From an uncultured Sphingomonas sp. (GTDB lineage: Bacteria; Pseudomonadota; Alphaproteobacteria; Sphingomonadales; Sphingomonadaceae): a stretch of 64,000 nt of DNA. The notes beneath the pieces were generated by a model that did no database searches, was not told where the DNA came from, and worked only from the letters and a program-made list of their open reading frames with translations. Numbering within the stretch: the stretch's first letter is position 1; each line of letters starts with the position of its first letter. The stretch lies in NCBI RefSeq assembly GCF_913776855.1, contig NZ_CAJYQD010000039.1, forward strand, positions 1-64,000. Reading direction: 5' to 3'. Of this stretch, positions 19,304 through 27,008 are shown piece by piece. A program made the position numbers and the translations under genes.

Positions 19304-19867
19304 TCAATCCGCCCGCCTTACATACGTCTGCTCATACACGTCCACAACGATGCGCGTGCCCGCAGCGATATGCGGCGGGACCATCACGCGGACACCGTTG
19401 TCGAGGACGGCGGGCTTGTAGGACGACGATGCCGTCTGCCCCTTCACCACCGCGTCGGCCTCGACGATCGTCGCTTCGATCGTGTCGGGCAGCTGGACGC
19501 TGATCGCTTCCTCATCATACATTTCCATGACGACGTCCATGCCGTCCTGCAGGAACGCGGCGGCGTCGCCCAGCAGGTCGCGGGCCAGCGTCACCTGGTC
19601 ATAGGTGATCTTGTCCATGAACACGAGCGTGTCGCCTTCGGGATACAGGAACTGGAAGTCCTTGGTATCGAGGCGGATGCGCTCGACCGTCTCGGCCGAA
19701 CGGAAACGGACATTGGTCTTGCGGCCGTCGCGCAAATTCTTCATTTCGACCTGCATATAGGCGCCGCCCTTGCCCGGCTGCGTATGCTGGATCTTCACCG
19801 CGCGCCAGATGCCGCCTTCATATTCGATGATGTTGCCGGGGCGAATGTCGACGCCGCTGATCTTCAT
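19304..19867 (-). CDS. efp: Elongation factor P
   Basis: EF-P relieves ribosome stalling at polyproline stretches. The real start is [19 protein letters not shown] at 19867; the track ORF adds 34 spurious codons overlapping the peptidase gene. The 187 residues give the normal three-domain EF-P. The tip loop reads [17 protein letters not shown], so the canonical modifiable lysine in PGKGGA is present. It lies 38 nt downstream of the M23 peptidase gene. Confidence 0.97.
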   Translation of the reverse strand: MKISGVDIRPGNIIEYEGGIWRAVKIQHTQPGKGGAYMQVEMKNLRDGRKTNVRFRSAETVERIRLDTKDFQFLYPEGDTLVFMDKITYDQVTLARDLLGDAAAFLQDGMDVVMEMYDEEAISVQLPDTIEATIVEADAVVKGQTASSSYKPAVLDNGVRVMVPPHIAAGTRIVVDVYEQTYVRRAD

Positions 19868-19905
19868 GACGAACCATACCTGTTGGAAAGAGCGAAGCTG
19901 CGCCC

Positions 19906-20499
19906 TTACCGCTCCGCCCGTCCGCGGGCAAGCAGCGGATAGGGGTTGATCGCGCGGCCCCTGTACCACGGTTCACCCGGCTCCAGCCGCTCGATCCCGA
20001 AGTGCAGGTGGAAATTGCCCGCCCCGGCATTGCCGGTGTCGCCGACCGCACCGATCGGATCGCCGGCCCGCACCGCCGCCCCTTCGCGCAGGGTCGGGGC
20101 ATAGGCGGCGAGGTGCGCGTAATAATAGGACAGCCGCCGGTCGGGTGAGCGGACATAAGCCGTCACCCCCCCGCCGCCATTGCTGTAGAACAGCTTTTCG
20201 ACCGTGCCGGATGCGGCGGCGACGACGGGCGCACCCGCCGGGGCCATGATGTCGACCCCGGTATGATGCCGCTCGCCCCCGGCCCGCACCTCGCCATAGC
20301 TGTCGCGGATGGTCGACCACCCGACGCCGCGTACCGGCAGCACGAGTTGGCCGGAGGGCGGTCGCTCGGCCAATCGGGTCGGGGCATCGGCAAAGGCGCG
20401 CATCGGCGGTGCGGACGATCCGCCGAAATCGACCAGCAACGCCACCAACCCGCCCACCAGCACGAAGACCGCGAGAAACGCCCAGCCGATGCGGTTCAC
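19906..20499 (-). CDS. M23 family (LytM-type) metallopeptidase, membrane anchored
   Basis: The 197-residue protein has one N-terminal transmembrane segment ([18 protein letters not shown]) and a periplasmic LytM/peptidase M23 domain. The zinc ligands are seen in [12 protein letters not shown] (HxxxD) and NFHLHFGIE (HxH). M23 enzymes cut peptidoglycan peptide bridges, and since all metal ligands are present this one is probably active. It is 13 nt downstream of the L,D-transpeptidase gene, so the two probably form a wall-remodelling pair, with efp following. Confidence 0.92.
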   Translation of the reverse strand: MNRIGWAFLAVFVLVGGLVALLVDFGGSSAPPMRAFADAPTRLAERPPSGQLVLPVRGVGWSTIRDSYGEVRAGGERHHTGVDIMAPAGAPVVAAASGTVEKLFYSNGGGGVTAYVRSPDRRLSYYYAHLAAYAPTLREGAAVRAGDPIGAVGDTGNAGAGNFHLHFGIERLEPGEPWYRGRAINPYPLLARGRAER

Positions 20500-20512
20500 C
20501 CCCTGGCCTCCC

Positions 20513-21505
20513 TTATGGCTGGAAGATCGCCGGGGTGCCGGGCTTGACCATCAACGACAAGCGGGCGGCGTCCCAGTTGGTCAGGCGGATGCAGCCGTTG
20601 CTCTCCGTCTTGCCGATATTCTCCGGTTCGGGCGTGCCGTGGATGCCGTAATGCTCCTTCGACAGGTCGATCCAGACCACACCGACGGGATTGTTCGGGC
20701 CGGGTGGCACGATCTCCTTGCTGTCCGACTTGTCGGCATGACGCAGGATAGCAGGGTTGTACTGCCAGTCGGGATTGGCGGCGACGCCCTGAATCTTCCA
20801 CTCGCCGATCGGCAGCGGGTCGTGCGACGATCCCATGGTCGCGGGGAACTGGGCGAGGATCTTGTCACCCTTGTACGCGCGCAACCAGCCTTCCGACTTG
20901 TCGACCACCACGCGGTCGGCCTGCGGCTGGTTCGCATCGACGTTGAGGTTGGCGAGCGTCTGGCGATAGTCGCCCGACCAGCTGTCGGCATAGCTGCGCG
21001 ACGAGGGCAGGACGTTGGGGAAAACCACGCGCGTGCCGGGGCGCAGCATCGTCTCGCGGCTATTGAGCGCGACCAGCGTGGCGGGGGTCGTATGGAACAT
21101 CTCCGCCAGCTTTTCCAGCGGCGAGCGATAGCCGATCGTCGTCAGCTTCGCCTGTTCGGCATAGTCCTTGGGGATCGGGTTGGTGTACGGCCCGGCCAGC
21201 GCGCGTTCGGACAGGGTCAGCGTGACCGTCGCGGGACGCATGTTCGGGTTCAGCGCGCGGGTGGTGGCAGCATCCAGTTTCCCGGTCGCCGGCAGTCCCT
21301 GCGCCGTCTGGAACCCGCGCAAGGCGCGCTTGAACAGCGCGCTGTCCTTGCCGTCGATCACCCCGGTCGTGAAGCCGTGGCGGTCGAGCAGCACCTGCGC
21401 GTGCAGGATCGTCTGGTCGATCGCCGGGGCCTGCGGTGTCGGGGCGGGCGCCTGCGCCACCGCGACACCGCTCGCCAGAATTGCTGCCAAGGCCAACCGC
21501 TTCAT
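20513..21505 (-). CDS. L,D-transpeptidase (YkuD) with peptidoglycan-binding domain
   Basis: This is a secreted enzyme making 3-3 crosslinks or attaching proteins to peptidoglycan. A signal peptide covers residues 1-18. A PG_binding_1 domain is at about residues 33-85 (LLDRHGFTTGVIDGKDSALFKRALRGFQ). A LysM-like stretch follows near residues 115-165. The YkuD domain is C-terminal, with HYGIHGTPEPENIGKTES and SNGCIRL containing the catalytic His, Ser and Cys. Length is 330 residues. It lies between thiE and the M23 peptidase on the same strand. Confidence 0.94.
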   Translation of the reverse strand: MKRLALAAILASGVAVAQAPAPTPQAPAIDQTILHAQVLLDRHGFTTGVIDGKDSALFKRALRGFQTAQGLPATGKLDAATTRALNPNMRPATVTLTLSERALAGPYTNPIPKDYAEQAKLTTIGYRSPLEKLAEMFHTTPATLVALNSRETMLRPGTRVVFPNVLPSSRSYADSWSGDYRQTLANLNVDANQPQADRVVVDKSEGWLRAYKGDKILAQFPATMGSSHDPLPIGEWKIQGVAANPDWQYNPAILRHADKSDSKEIVPPGPNNPVGVVWIDLSKEHYGIHGTPEPENIGKTESNGCIRLTNWDAARLSLMVKPGTPAIFQP

Positions 21506-21508
21506 ACA

Positions 21509-21533
21509 CCATCCCCAACATCGTTGAGGATGG
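21509..21533 (-). promoter_or_regulatory. Inverted repeat between thiE and the L,D-transpeptidase gene
   Basis: CCATCC...GGATGG and CAAC...GTTG nest around a 3-nt loop with one mismatch, ending 4 nt before the L,D-transpeptidase ATG. It could be the thiE terminator or a structured leader or operator. Confidence 0.4.
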
Positions 21534-21561
21534 ATAACGACCGGACGCGGCGGCGGTTTCC

Positions 21562-22248
21562 CTATTTACCCAGCACGTCCGCAAAGGCGCGGATCGCCGC
21601 CGCTTCCTCACCATTCCATACCGCGCCCGACACGGCGAGGAAGTCGGCACCGGCCGCGACGAGCGGAGCGGCATTTTCCGGCGTGATCCCGCCGATCGCG
21701 ACACAGGGCAGTTCGAATACCGTCGACCACCACGACAGCAGCACTGGGTCGGCGACGTGGGACACCGGCTTGGTGGTCGTCGGATAAAAGGCGCCGAAGG
21801 CGACGTAATCGGCCCCCGCCTCACCCGCTTCCATCGCGAGGTGGCGGCTGTCGTGGACCGTCACGCCGATCTGGACATTCGGCCCCAGCACGTCGCGGGC
21901 CTCGCGCGGATCGCCATCATCCTGACCCAGATGCACGCCATCGGCGCCGAGCCGCTTGGTCAGGCTGATGCTGTCGTTGACGATGAAGGCGACGTCGTGG
22001 TCGGCGCAAATCTTCTGAAGCGGTTCGGCCAGCCGCGCGGCGGCGTGCTGATCGATGTCCTTCACCCGGAACTGGAACGCGGCGACCGGCCCGGCATCGA
22101 GCGCGCGGACAAGGCGGTCAGGAAAGGTGCCGGTCACGTCGAGCGGCGAGACGAGGTAGAGCTGGCACGGCGGCCGGCGCATGTCGCGGACGAACTGCGC
22201 CGCGAAATCGGGGGACAACGGGCCGAGCGGGTCTTCATTCAGGGTCAT
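21562..22248 (-). CDS. thiE: Thiamine phosphate synthase
   Basis: ThiE couples HMP-pyrophosphate and THZ-phosphate to thiamine phosphate. The start is the ATG at 22248 (MTLNEDPLG) with a GGGAAGG Shine-Dalgarno; the track ORF is extended upstream by 41 codons. TIM-barrel signatures are QFRVKDID, VNDSISLTKRLGADGVHLGQDD, VHDSRHLAMEAGEAGADYVAFGAFYPT and VAIGGITPENAAPLVAAGADFLAV. At 228 residues it carries an N-terminal extension of about 25. No TPP riboswitch is visible upstream, and no other thi genes lie in the window. Confidence 0.95.
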   Translation of the reverse strand: MTLNEDPLGPLSPDFAAQFVRDMRRPPCQLYLVSPLDVTGTFPDRLVRALDAGPVAAFQFRVKDIDQHAAARLAEPLQKICADHDVAFIVNDSISLTKRLGADGVHLGQDDGDPREARDVLGPNVQIGVTVHDSRHLAMEAGEAGADYVAFGAFYPTTTKPVSHVADPVLLSWWSTVFELPCVAIGGITPENAAPLVAAGADFLAVSGAVWNGEEAAAIRAFADVLGK

Positions 22249-22453
22249 GAACCTTCCCTGCCCCAGTGTGGCGGCGGGTGGAAGGGTTTCGCGGGTCCAA
22301 AGTTCACTAAGTTCACACTCACCGCGTTTTCGCGCGTGCTGTTGCGAGTGAGTTGCATCTCGATCCCGCACCCCCGTTTGCGTTATCCCCCACGCAGGCG
22401 GGGATTTATATGCGCAACTATAGCAAATCCGTCGCCGACGTCAGTGGCAATGG

Positions 22454-22473
22454 ATTCCCGCCTTCGCGGGAAT
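22454..22473. repeat. REP-like palindrome
   Basis: ATTCCCGC-CTTC-GCGGGAAT is a perfect 8-bp stem with a 4-nt loop, followed by GACGAT. This GATTCCCGCCTTCGCGGGAATGAC type of extragenic palindrome is widely dispersed in proteobacterial genomes. Only one full copy occurs in this window. Confidence 0.6.
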
Positions 22474-22501
22474 GACGATCGGGCAGAGCGACAATATCAA
22501 A

Positions 22502-22531
22502 GGGCACCGGGCGCGCGAACGCCCGGTGCCC
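22502..22531 (-). terminator. fba terminator
   Basis: This is a perfect 12-bp GC-rich stem (GGGCACCGGGCG) with a 6-nt loop, 33 nt after the fba stop. On the minus strand it is followed by a T-rich stretch (TTTGATATT). On the plus strand CGTTTT follows, so it could work both ways. Confidence 0.8.
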
Positions 22532-22564
22532 GTTTTGCCACGGCCCGAAGGCTGTAGGAAAGCG

Positions 22565-23470
22565 TTACGCCGCGACCAGCGCCTTCTGGGTCGAGGCGCA
22601 ATGGATTTCGTCGATCGCCTCGCCCAGCGCCTGGTCGAACTCGACATCGGTCATTGGCTGGCGCAGGTCGGAGAGCAGCGCGCGGCTGAAGCTGGCGATG
22701 ATGCCGGGGTTCTTCGCCAGCTCGGCGCAGGCTTCGGTGCGGCCGAACCCGCCCGACAGCGCCACGACGCGCAGCACGCGCGGATGGTCGACCAGCGGCT
22801 GGAACAGGCCGGGCTTGGCTGGCAGCGACAGCTTCAACATCACGCGGTCGTCGCCGGACATTGCATCAAGTGCCTTCAGCGTCTCGTCGAGGAGGATCTG
22901 GTCGGCCTCGGCCCGCTCCGTGCTCTTGATGTTCACTTCCGGTTCGATGATCGGCATCAGGCCGGCAGCGATGACCTGCTGCGCAACCTCGAACTGCTGC
23001 GCGACGATCGCCGCGATGCCGGCGCGGTTGGCGAGGTTGACGACCGAACGCTCCTTCGTCCCGAAGATGCCGAGCTTTGCGGCACGGGCGAGCAGCGTGT
23101 CGAGGCCGGGCATCGGCTTCATCAGCTGCACACCGTTCGCCTCGTCCTCCAGCCCCTTGTCGATCTTCAGGAACGGCACCACGCCCTTGTCGGCCAGCGC
23201 CTGCGGCACGGGCTTGCCGCCCGCCTGCCCGTCCATGGTGCGTTCGAACAGGATCGCGCCGATCACCTTGTCCCCGGTAAAGGCGTCGGAGGTGATGATG
23301 CGCGCGCGCATGTCGTGGATCAGGCCGAACATCTCTTCATCGGTGGTCCACGCACCTTCGTCGACGCCATAGCCCTTCAGCGCCTTTGGCGTCGAACCGC
23401 CGCTCTGGTCGAGCGCGGCGATGAACCCGTGTCCGTCGGCAATCTTTGCAGTCATGTCGGCGATGTTCAT
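22565..23470 (-). CDS. Fructose-bisphosphate aldolase, class I
   Basis: This Schiff-base aldolase cleaves fructose 1,6-bisphosphate to DHAP and glyceraldehyde 3-phosphate. The start at 23470 (MNIADMTAKIADGHGFIAALDQSGGST) drops the 28-codon upstream extension in the track. Family features are AALDQSGGSTPKAL, VPFLKIDKG, IIEPEVNI and the lysine-bearing VMLKLSLP near residue 195. Length is 301 residues. It is the last gene of a minus-strand carbon-metabolism run and ends in a strong terminator. Confidence 0.93.
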   Translation of the reverse strand: MNIADMTAKIADGHGFIAALDQSGGSTPKALKGYGVDEGAWTTDEEMFGLIHDMRARIITSDAFTGDKVIGAILFERTMDGQAGGKPVPQALADKGVVPFLKIDKGLEDEANGVQLMKPMPGLDTLLARAAKLGIFGTKERSVVNLANRAGIAAIVAQQFEVAQQVIAAGLMPIIEPEVNIKSTERAEADQILLDETLKALDAMSGDDRVMLKLSLPAKPGLFQPLVDHPRVLRVVALSGGFGRTEACAELAKNPGIIASFSRALLSDLRQPMTDVEFDQALGEAIDEIHCASTQKALVAA

Positions 23471-23498
23471 GGTCGACCCCTTGGTTTCGAAAATTGCG

Positions 23499-23831
23499 TC
23501 AGAGCGCCAGCCAGCGCCGGAGCGCCTGGTCCACCTGCTCCATCGATGTGGCATCCGCCTGTCCCAGCACCCGCACGATGCGGCTGCGGCGCAGCGTCTT
23601 GATCTTGTCGACCTGCGCCTCGCTCTCGACCGATATGCCGGTCGTGTCGGACGCGGGGAACGGCACGCGGAACAAGGTCTCGCCGCCGGTCAGGCTGGTC
23701 ATGGGAACGAGCGTCACCGAGGCGTGCGCTTCGTTGAACAGGTCGGACTGCACCACCAGAAAGGGGCGGCGCTTCACCGCGAGGTCGCCCGGCCCTTCGA
23801 CCAGGACGATCATGCCGCGCCTTATCTCCAC
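23499..23831 (-). CDS. Type II toxin, PemK/MazF family endoribonuclease
   Basis: The 110-residue protein has the family's RRGMIVLVEGPGD...RPFLVVQSDLFN N-terminus and the TLVPMTSL segment typical of MazF/PemK mRNA interferases. It overlaps the upstream ribbon-helix-helix gene by 10 nt, the normal antitoxin-toxin order. The C-terminus (IVRVLGQAD...VDQALRRWLAL) matches the family, so the gene looks intact. It sits between pgk and fba, an unusual position within a glycolytic run. Confidence 0.9.
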   Translation of the reverse strand: MEIRRGMIVLVEGPGDLAVKRRPFLVVQSDLFNEAHASVTLVPMTSLTGGETLFRVPFPASDTTGISVESEAQVDKIKTLRRSRIVRVLGQADATSMEQVDQALRRWLAL

Positions 23832-24058
23832 CGGCCGTCCTCCGCTTCGACGCGATCGAAGAATGCCCAGTCGGCACCGTCGTCGCGCGCGGCGGCACGT
23901 TCGGACTGTCGGCGGGCTTCGGCGCGAAAGGCTTCGTCGTGCAGCTCGACATAGCGGCGCACGGCATCGCGGGCGATGTCGCTCTTCGAACGCCCCTGCG
24001 ACCGGGCGACATTGGCGAGCCGCTCCTCCAATTCGGTGTCGAGTCGTACCCCTAGCAA
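23822..24058 (-). CDS. Type II antitoxin, ribbon-helix-helix
   Basis: The 78-residue protein begins with the RHH beta-strand and helices (VRLDTELEERLANVARSQGRSKSDIARDAVRRYVEL). An acidic, Arg-rich tail follows that would wrap the toxin. The start codon is TTG with an AAGGG Shine-Dalgarno; no ATG or GTG is available in frame. An imperfect inverted repeat 6 nt upstream fits autoregulation. It is paired with the PemK-like toxin by a 10-nt overlap. Confidence 0.88.
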   Translation of the reverse strand: MLGVRLDTELEERLANVARSQGRSKSDIARDAVRRYVELHDEAFRAEARRQSERAAARDDGADWAFFDRVEAEDGRWR

Positions 24059-24063
24059 CGCCC

Positions 24064-24092
24064 TACCCTTCGTTTAACGTGTTGAACGGGTA
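24064..24092 (-). promoter_or_regulatory. Candidate operator of the toxin-antitoxin pair
   Basis: This is an imperfect dyad with outer arms TACCC...GGGTA and inner TTC...GAA around TTTAACGTG, directly upstream of the antitoxin TTG. Its position fits RHH autorepression. Confidence 0.45.
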
Positions 24093-24149
24093 GTCGCGGT
24101 TGGGGTTCGGATCAAGTCTGTTCTTGGATTCCGAACCTCAAAATACACC

Positions 24150-24240
24150 GTACCCCGGCGGAGGCCGGGGTCCAGTCGGGAGAACGTCGCCGGTGAAACG
24201 CGATCGTTCCGTAACTGGACCCCGGCCTTCGCCGGGGTAC
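24150..24240. repeat. BIME: two REP-like units in inverted orientation
   Basis: A 27-bp unit at 24150-24176 recurs inverted at 24214-24240 with a single mismatch (GGAGG against GAAGG in the centre). Each unit is itself a hairpin (TACCCCGGC...GCCGGGGT). The pair lies between the pgk stop and the toxin-antitoxin operon, a typical place for bacterial interspersed mosaic elements, and may protect the pgk transcript end. Confidence 0.8.
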
Positions 24241-24267
24241 GAGCTTCCTGAAATCGTCTTGTGGCGC

Positions 24268-25458
24268 TTAGCGGATCAGCGCGGCGACGCCGGGCAGTTC
24301 CTTGCCTTCCATCCATTCGAGGAACGCCCCGCCGGCGGTCGAGATGAAGCTGAAATGGTCGCTCACCCCCGCCTGATTGAGCGCCGCGACGGTATCGCCG
24401 CCACCCGCGACCGACACCAGCGATCCATCGGCGGTCAGCGCCGCGGCCGTCTTAGCCAGCGAGACGGTCGCGACGTCGAACGGCGGGGTTTCGAACGCAC
24501 CCATCGGCCCGTTCCACACCAGGGTCCGGCAGTTCTTCAGCACGTCGCCCAGCGCCTCGGTCGCGGCGGGGCCGACGTCGAGGATCATTTCGTCGGCAGC
24601 GACTTCATGGACGTTGACGGTGCGGGTCGCGGGGTTCGGCTTGAACTCTGTGGCGACCACCACGTCGTACGGCAGGTGGATGGTGCAGCCGGCCTTGTCC
24701 GCCGCATCGAAGATGTCGTCGGCGGTGCCGGTCAGGTCATGCTCGCACAGCGACTTGCCGACATCGACTCCGCGTGCCGCCAGAAAGGTATTGGCCATGC
24801 CGCCGCCGATGATAAGGTGATCGACCTGGCCGACCAGATGCTTCAGCACGTCGAGCTTGGACGACACCTTCGCCCCGCCGACGACCGCCGCGACCGGGTG
24901 CTGGGGGTTGCCCAGCGCCTTGTCCAGCGCGTCGAGTTCGGCCTCCATCTGGCGCCCGGCAAAGGCGGGAAGCTTGTGCGCCAGCCCTTCGGTCGAGGCA
25001 TGGGCGCGGTGCGCGGCGGAGAAGGCGTCGTTGACGTACAGGTCGCCAAGCGCGGCCATGGTTTCAACGAGTTGCGGGTCGTTCTTTTCCTCGCCCGCGA
25101 AGAAACGGGTATTTTCCAGCACGGCGATGTCGCCCGGCTGCATGGTACGGACCGCTTCGGCGGCACCGGTCCAGTCGACGAAGCGGACTTCGCGGCCCAG
25201 CACATCGGACAGGGGCTTGGTGACTGGGGCCAGCGACATGGTGGGGTTCGGCTGCCCCTTCGGACGGCCGAAATGGGCGAGGATCAGGACGATCGCACCG
25301 CGATCGGCCAGTTCGGTGACGGTGCCGATCGTCGCGCGCAGGCGGGTATCGTCGGTGACGGCGCCATCGGCCATCGGTACGTTCAGGTCCTCGCGGACCA
25401 GCACGCGCTTGCCGGTGAGGTCGCCCATGTCGTCGAGCGTCTTGAAATTACGGCTCAT
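24268..25458 (-). CDS. pgk: Phosphoglycerate kinase
   Basis: PGK makes ATP and 3-phosphoglycerate from 1,3-bisphosphoglycerate. It has 396 residues, the standard size. N-terminal [14 protein letters not shown] and the FGRPKG stretch bind the triose. [15 protein letters not shown], the C-terminal WNGPMGAFE and GGGDTVAAL form the nucleotide side. It is encoded downstream of gap with a MOSC-domain gene between, 63 nt after that gene. No irregularities. Confidence 0.98.
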   Translation of the reverse strand: MSRNFKTLDDMGDLTGKRVLVREDLNVPMADGAVTDDTRLRATIGTVTELADRGAIVLILAHFGRPKGQPNPTMSLAPVTKPLSDVLGREVRFVDWTGAAEAVRTMQPGDIAVLENTRFFAGEEKNDPQLVETMAALGDLYVNDAFSAAHRAHASTEGLAHKLPAFAGRQMEAELDALDKALGNPQHPVAAVVGGAKVSSKLDVLKHLVGQVDHLIIGGGMANTFLAARGVDVGKSLCEHDLTGTADDIFDAADKAGCTIHLPYDVVVATEFKPNPATRTVNVHEVAADEMILDVGPAATEALGDVLKNCRTLVWNGPMGAFETPPFDVATVSLAKTAAALTADGSLVSVAGGGDTVAALNQAGVSDHFSFISTAGGAFLEWMEGKELPGVAALIR

Positions 25459-25521
25459 GTCTTCGCTCCCAAATGCCGTTCGGTTCGAGCAGCATCGAGA
25501 ACGCTTCCCGAAGCCGCGACC

Positions 25522-25989
25522 CTAACGGGGTTGTTCAATATCGATCGTATCGCCGACGCTGATCCGGCCGCCCTCGATCACCTGGGCCAGCGCGCCGCCG
25601 CGCCAGTCGGGGGTGAGTGCGGCGCGCAAGCCCTCGGCGATCGTCTCCATGCGGCTGCACGGATCGCATTCCTTGGTGATTTCGAGCAGCACCTCGCCGA
25701 TGCGCAGGCGGACGCCCAACGTCTGCGGCAGGTCGAAATCCTCGACCAGCAGGTTCGCGCGGCGTTCCCACCATGGCAGTTCGTGGCCGATCAGCGTCAT
25801 CGCCTGTGCCCAGTCGCCGACTTCCATCAGCGACACCTGCCGCTTGTTGCGGCCGGGTTTCAGCGCGCCGCGAAAGTCGCCATCGATGCCGGTCTCGACG
25901 GTGACGCGCACCGTCTGCACCAGTTCGATCGGCCCGCGCGAAAAGGCGTGGCGGGCGATGCCCTTCAGGATACCACCCGCCATCGGCAT
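25522..25989 (-). CDS. MOSC domain-containing protein
   Basis: The start is the ATG sharing one base with the gap stop (TAATG), giving 155 residues. The MOSC fold carries the conserved Cys (KECDPCSRM near residue 113) that binds sulfur or molybdenum-cofactor ligands in the family, as in YiiM and the Moco sulfurase C-terminus. The protein is a stand-alone MOSC domain of unknown substrate. Co-translation with gap is implied, but no functional link to glycolysis is evident. Confidence 0.9.
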   Translation of the reverse strand: MPMAGGILKGIARHAFSRGPIELVQTVRVTVETGIDGDFRGALKPGRNKRQVSLMEVGDWAQAMTLIGHELPWWERRANLLVEDFDLPQTLGVRLRIGEVLLEITKECDPCSRMETIAEGLRAALTPDWRGGALAQVIEGGRISVGDTIDIEQPR

Positions 25990-26996
25990 TACCCCAGCTT
26001 CGCCATCGCGGTCGCGGTGTCGACCATGCGGTTCGAGAAGCCCCATTCGTTATCGTACCACGACACGACGCGGACGAGCTTGCCGTCCAGCACGGCGGTT
26101 TCGAGGCTGTCGACGGTCGACGATGCGGGCGTGTGCACGATGTCGATCGAGACGAGCGGCTCATCCGAGAAGTAGAGCACGCCCTTCAGCGGACCCGATT
26201 CCGACGCGGCCTTCAGGATCGCATTCACCTCGTCCTTCGTCGTGTCGCGCTTCGGGGTGAAGGTCAGGTCGACCAGGCTGCCGTCCGGCACGGGCACGCG
26301 GACCGCCGAACCGTCGAGACGGCCCTTCAGTTCGGGCAACACTTCACCGACCGCGCGGGCGGCACCGGTGGTGGTCGGGATCATCGACATGGCGGCGGCA
26401 CGGGCGCGGCGCAGATCGGGGTGGATCTGGTCGAGGATATTCTGATCGTTGGTATAGGCGTGGATCGTGGTCATCAGGCCGCGTTCGATGCCGATGGCGT
26501 CGTTCAGCACCTTGGCGACCGGGGCCAGGCAGTTGGTCGTGCAAGAGGCGTTCGACACGATGGTGTGCCCGGCTTCGAGCTTGTCGTGGTTGACGCCATA
26601 GACGACGGTCAGGTCGACATTCTTGCCCGGTGCCGAGATCAGCACGCGCTTGGCGCCCGCATCGATATGCTTCTGGCAGCTGGTGCGATCGGTGAAGAAG
26701 CCGGTGCATTCCAACACCAGTTCGACGCCCAGTTCCTTGTGCGGCAGGTTGGCCGGATCACGCTCGGCGGTGACGCGGATGCGCTTGCCGTCGATGACCA
26801 GATCGTCGCCTTCAGCGGCGACGTCGCCCGGATATTTCCCATGGACCGAATCGCGGCTGAACAGCCATGCGTTCGACTTCGCGTCGGCGAGGTCGTTGAT
26901 CGTGACCAGCTCGAGGCCGCTATCGGGCCGTTCGAGGATCGCGCGCGCCACCAGACGGCCGATGCGCCCGAACCCGTTGATCGCTACTTTCGTCAT
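25989..26996 (-). CDS. gap: Glyceraldehyde-3-phosphate dehydrogenase, type I
   Basis: GAPDH oxidises glyceraldehyde 3-phosphate with NAD to 1,3-bisphosphoglycerate. The Rossmann motif [17 protein letters not shown] opens the protein. The catalytic Cys sits in [17 protein letters not shown] near residue 155, and the C-terminal [16 protein letters not shown] is canonical. It has 335 residues. It lies 12 nt after tkt on the same strand, then the MOSC gene, then pgk. The coenzyme-specific Asp (INDLADAK) suggests NAD use. Confidence 0.98.
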   Translation of the reverse strand: MTKVAINGFGRIGRLVARAILERPDSGLELVTINDLADAKSNAWLFSRDSVHGKYPGDVAAEGDDLVIDGKRIRVTAERDPANLPHKELGVELVLECTGFFTDRTSCQKHIDAGAKRVLISAPGKNVDLTVVYGVNHDKLEAGHTIVSNASCTTNCLAPVAKVLNDAIGIERGLMTTIHAYTNDQNILDQIHPDLRRARAAAMSMIPTTTGAARAVGEVLPELKGRLDGSAVRVPVPDGSLVDLTFTPKRDTTKDEVNAILKAASESGPLKGVLYFSDEPLVSIDIVHTPASSTVDSLETAVLDGKLVRVVSWYDNEWGFSNRMVDTATAMAKLG

Positions 26997-27008
26997 ATCC
27001 GCGTCTCC

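Larger units (their letters stand above)
22249..22564. other. Intergenic stretch between fba and thiE
   Basis: This 316-nt gap has no credible gene. It holds the fba terminator, a REP-like hairpin at 22454-22473, and a further GC-rich hairpin near 22389-22404 (CCCCACGCAGGCGGGG on the plus strand). The thiE promoter should lie within it. Confidence 0.6.

Noticed and set aside
22249-22564. TPP riboswitch upstream of thiE
   Set aside because: I could not find the conserved CTGAGA/ACCTGATCTGGAT-type cores in this stretch.
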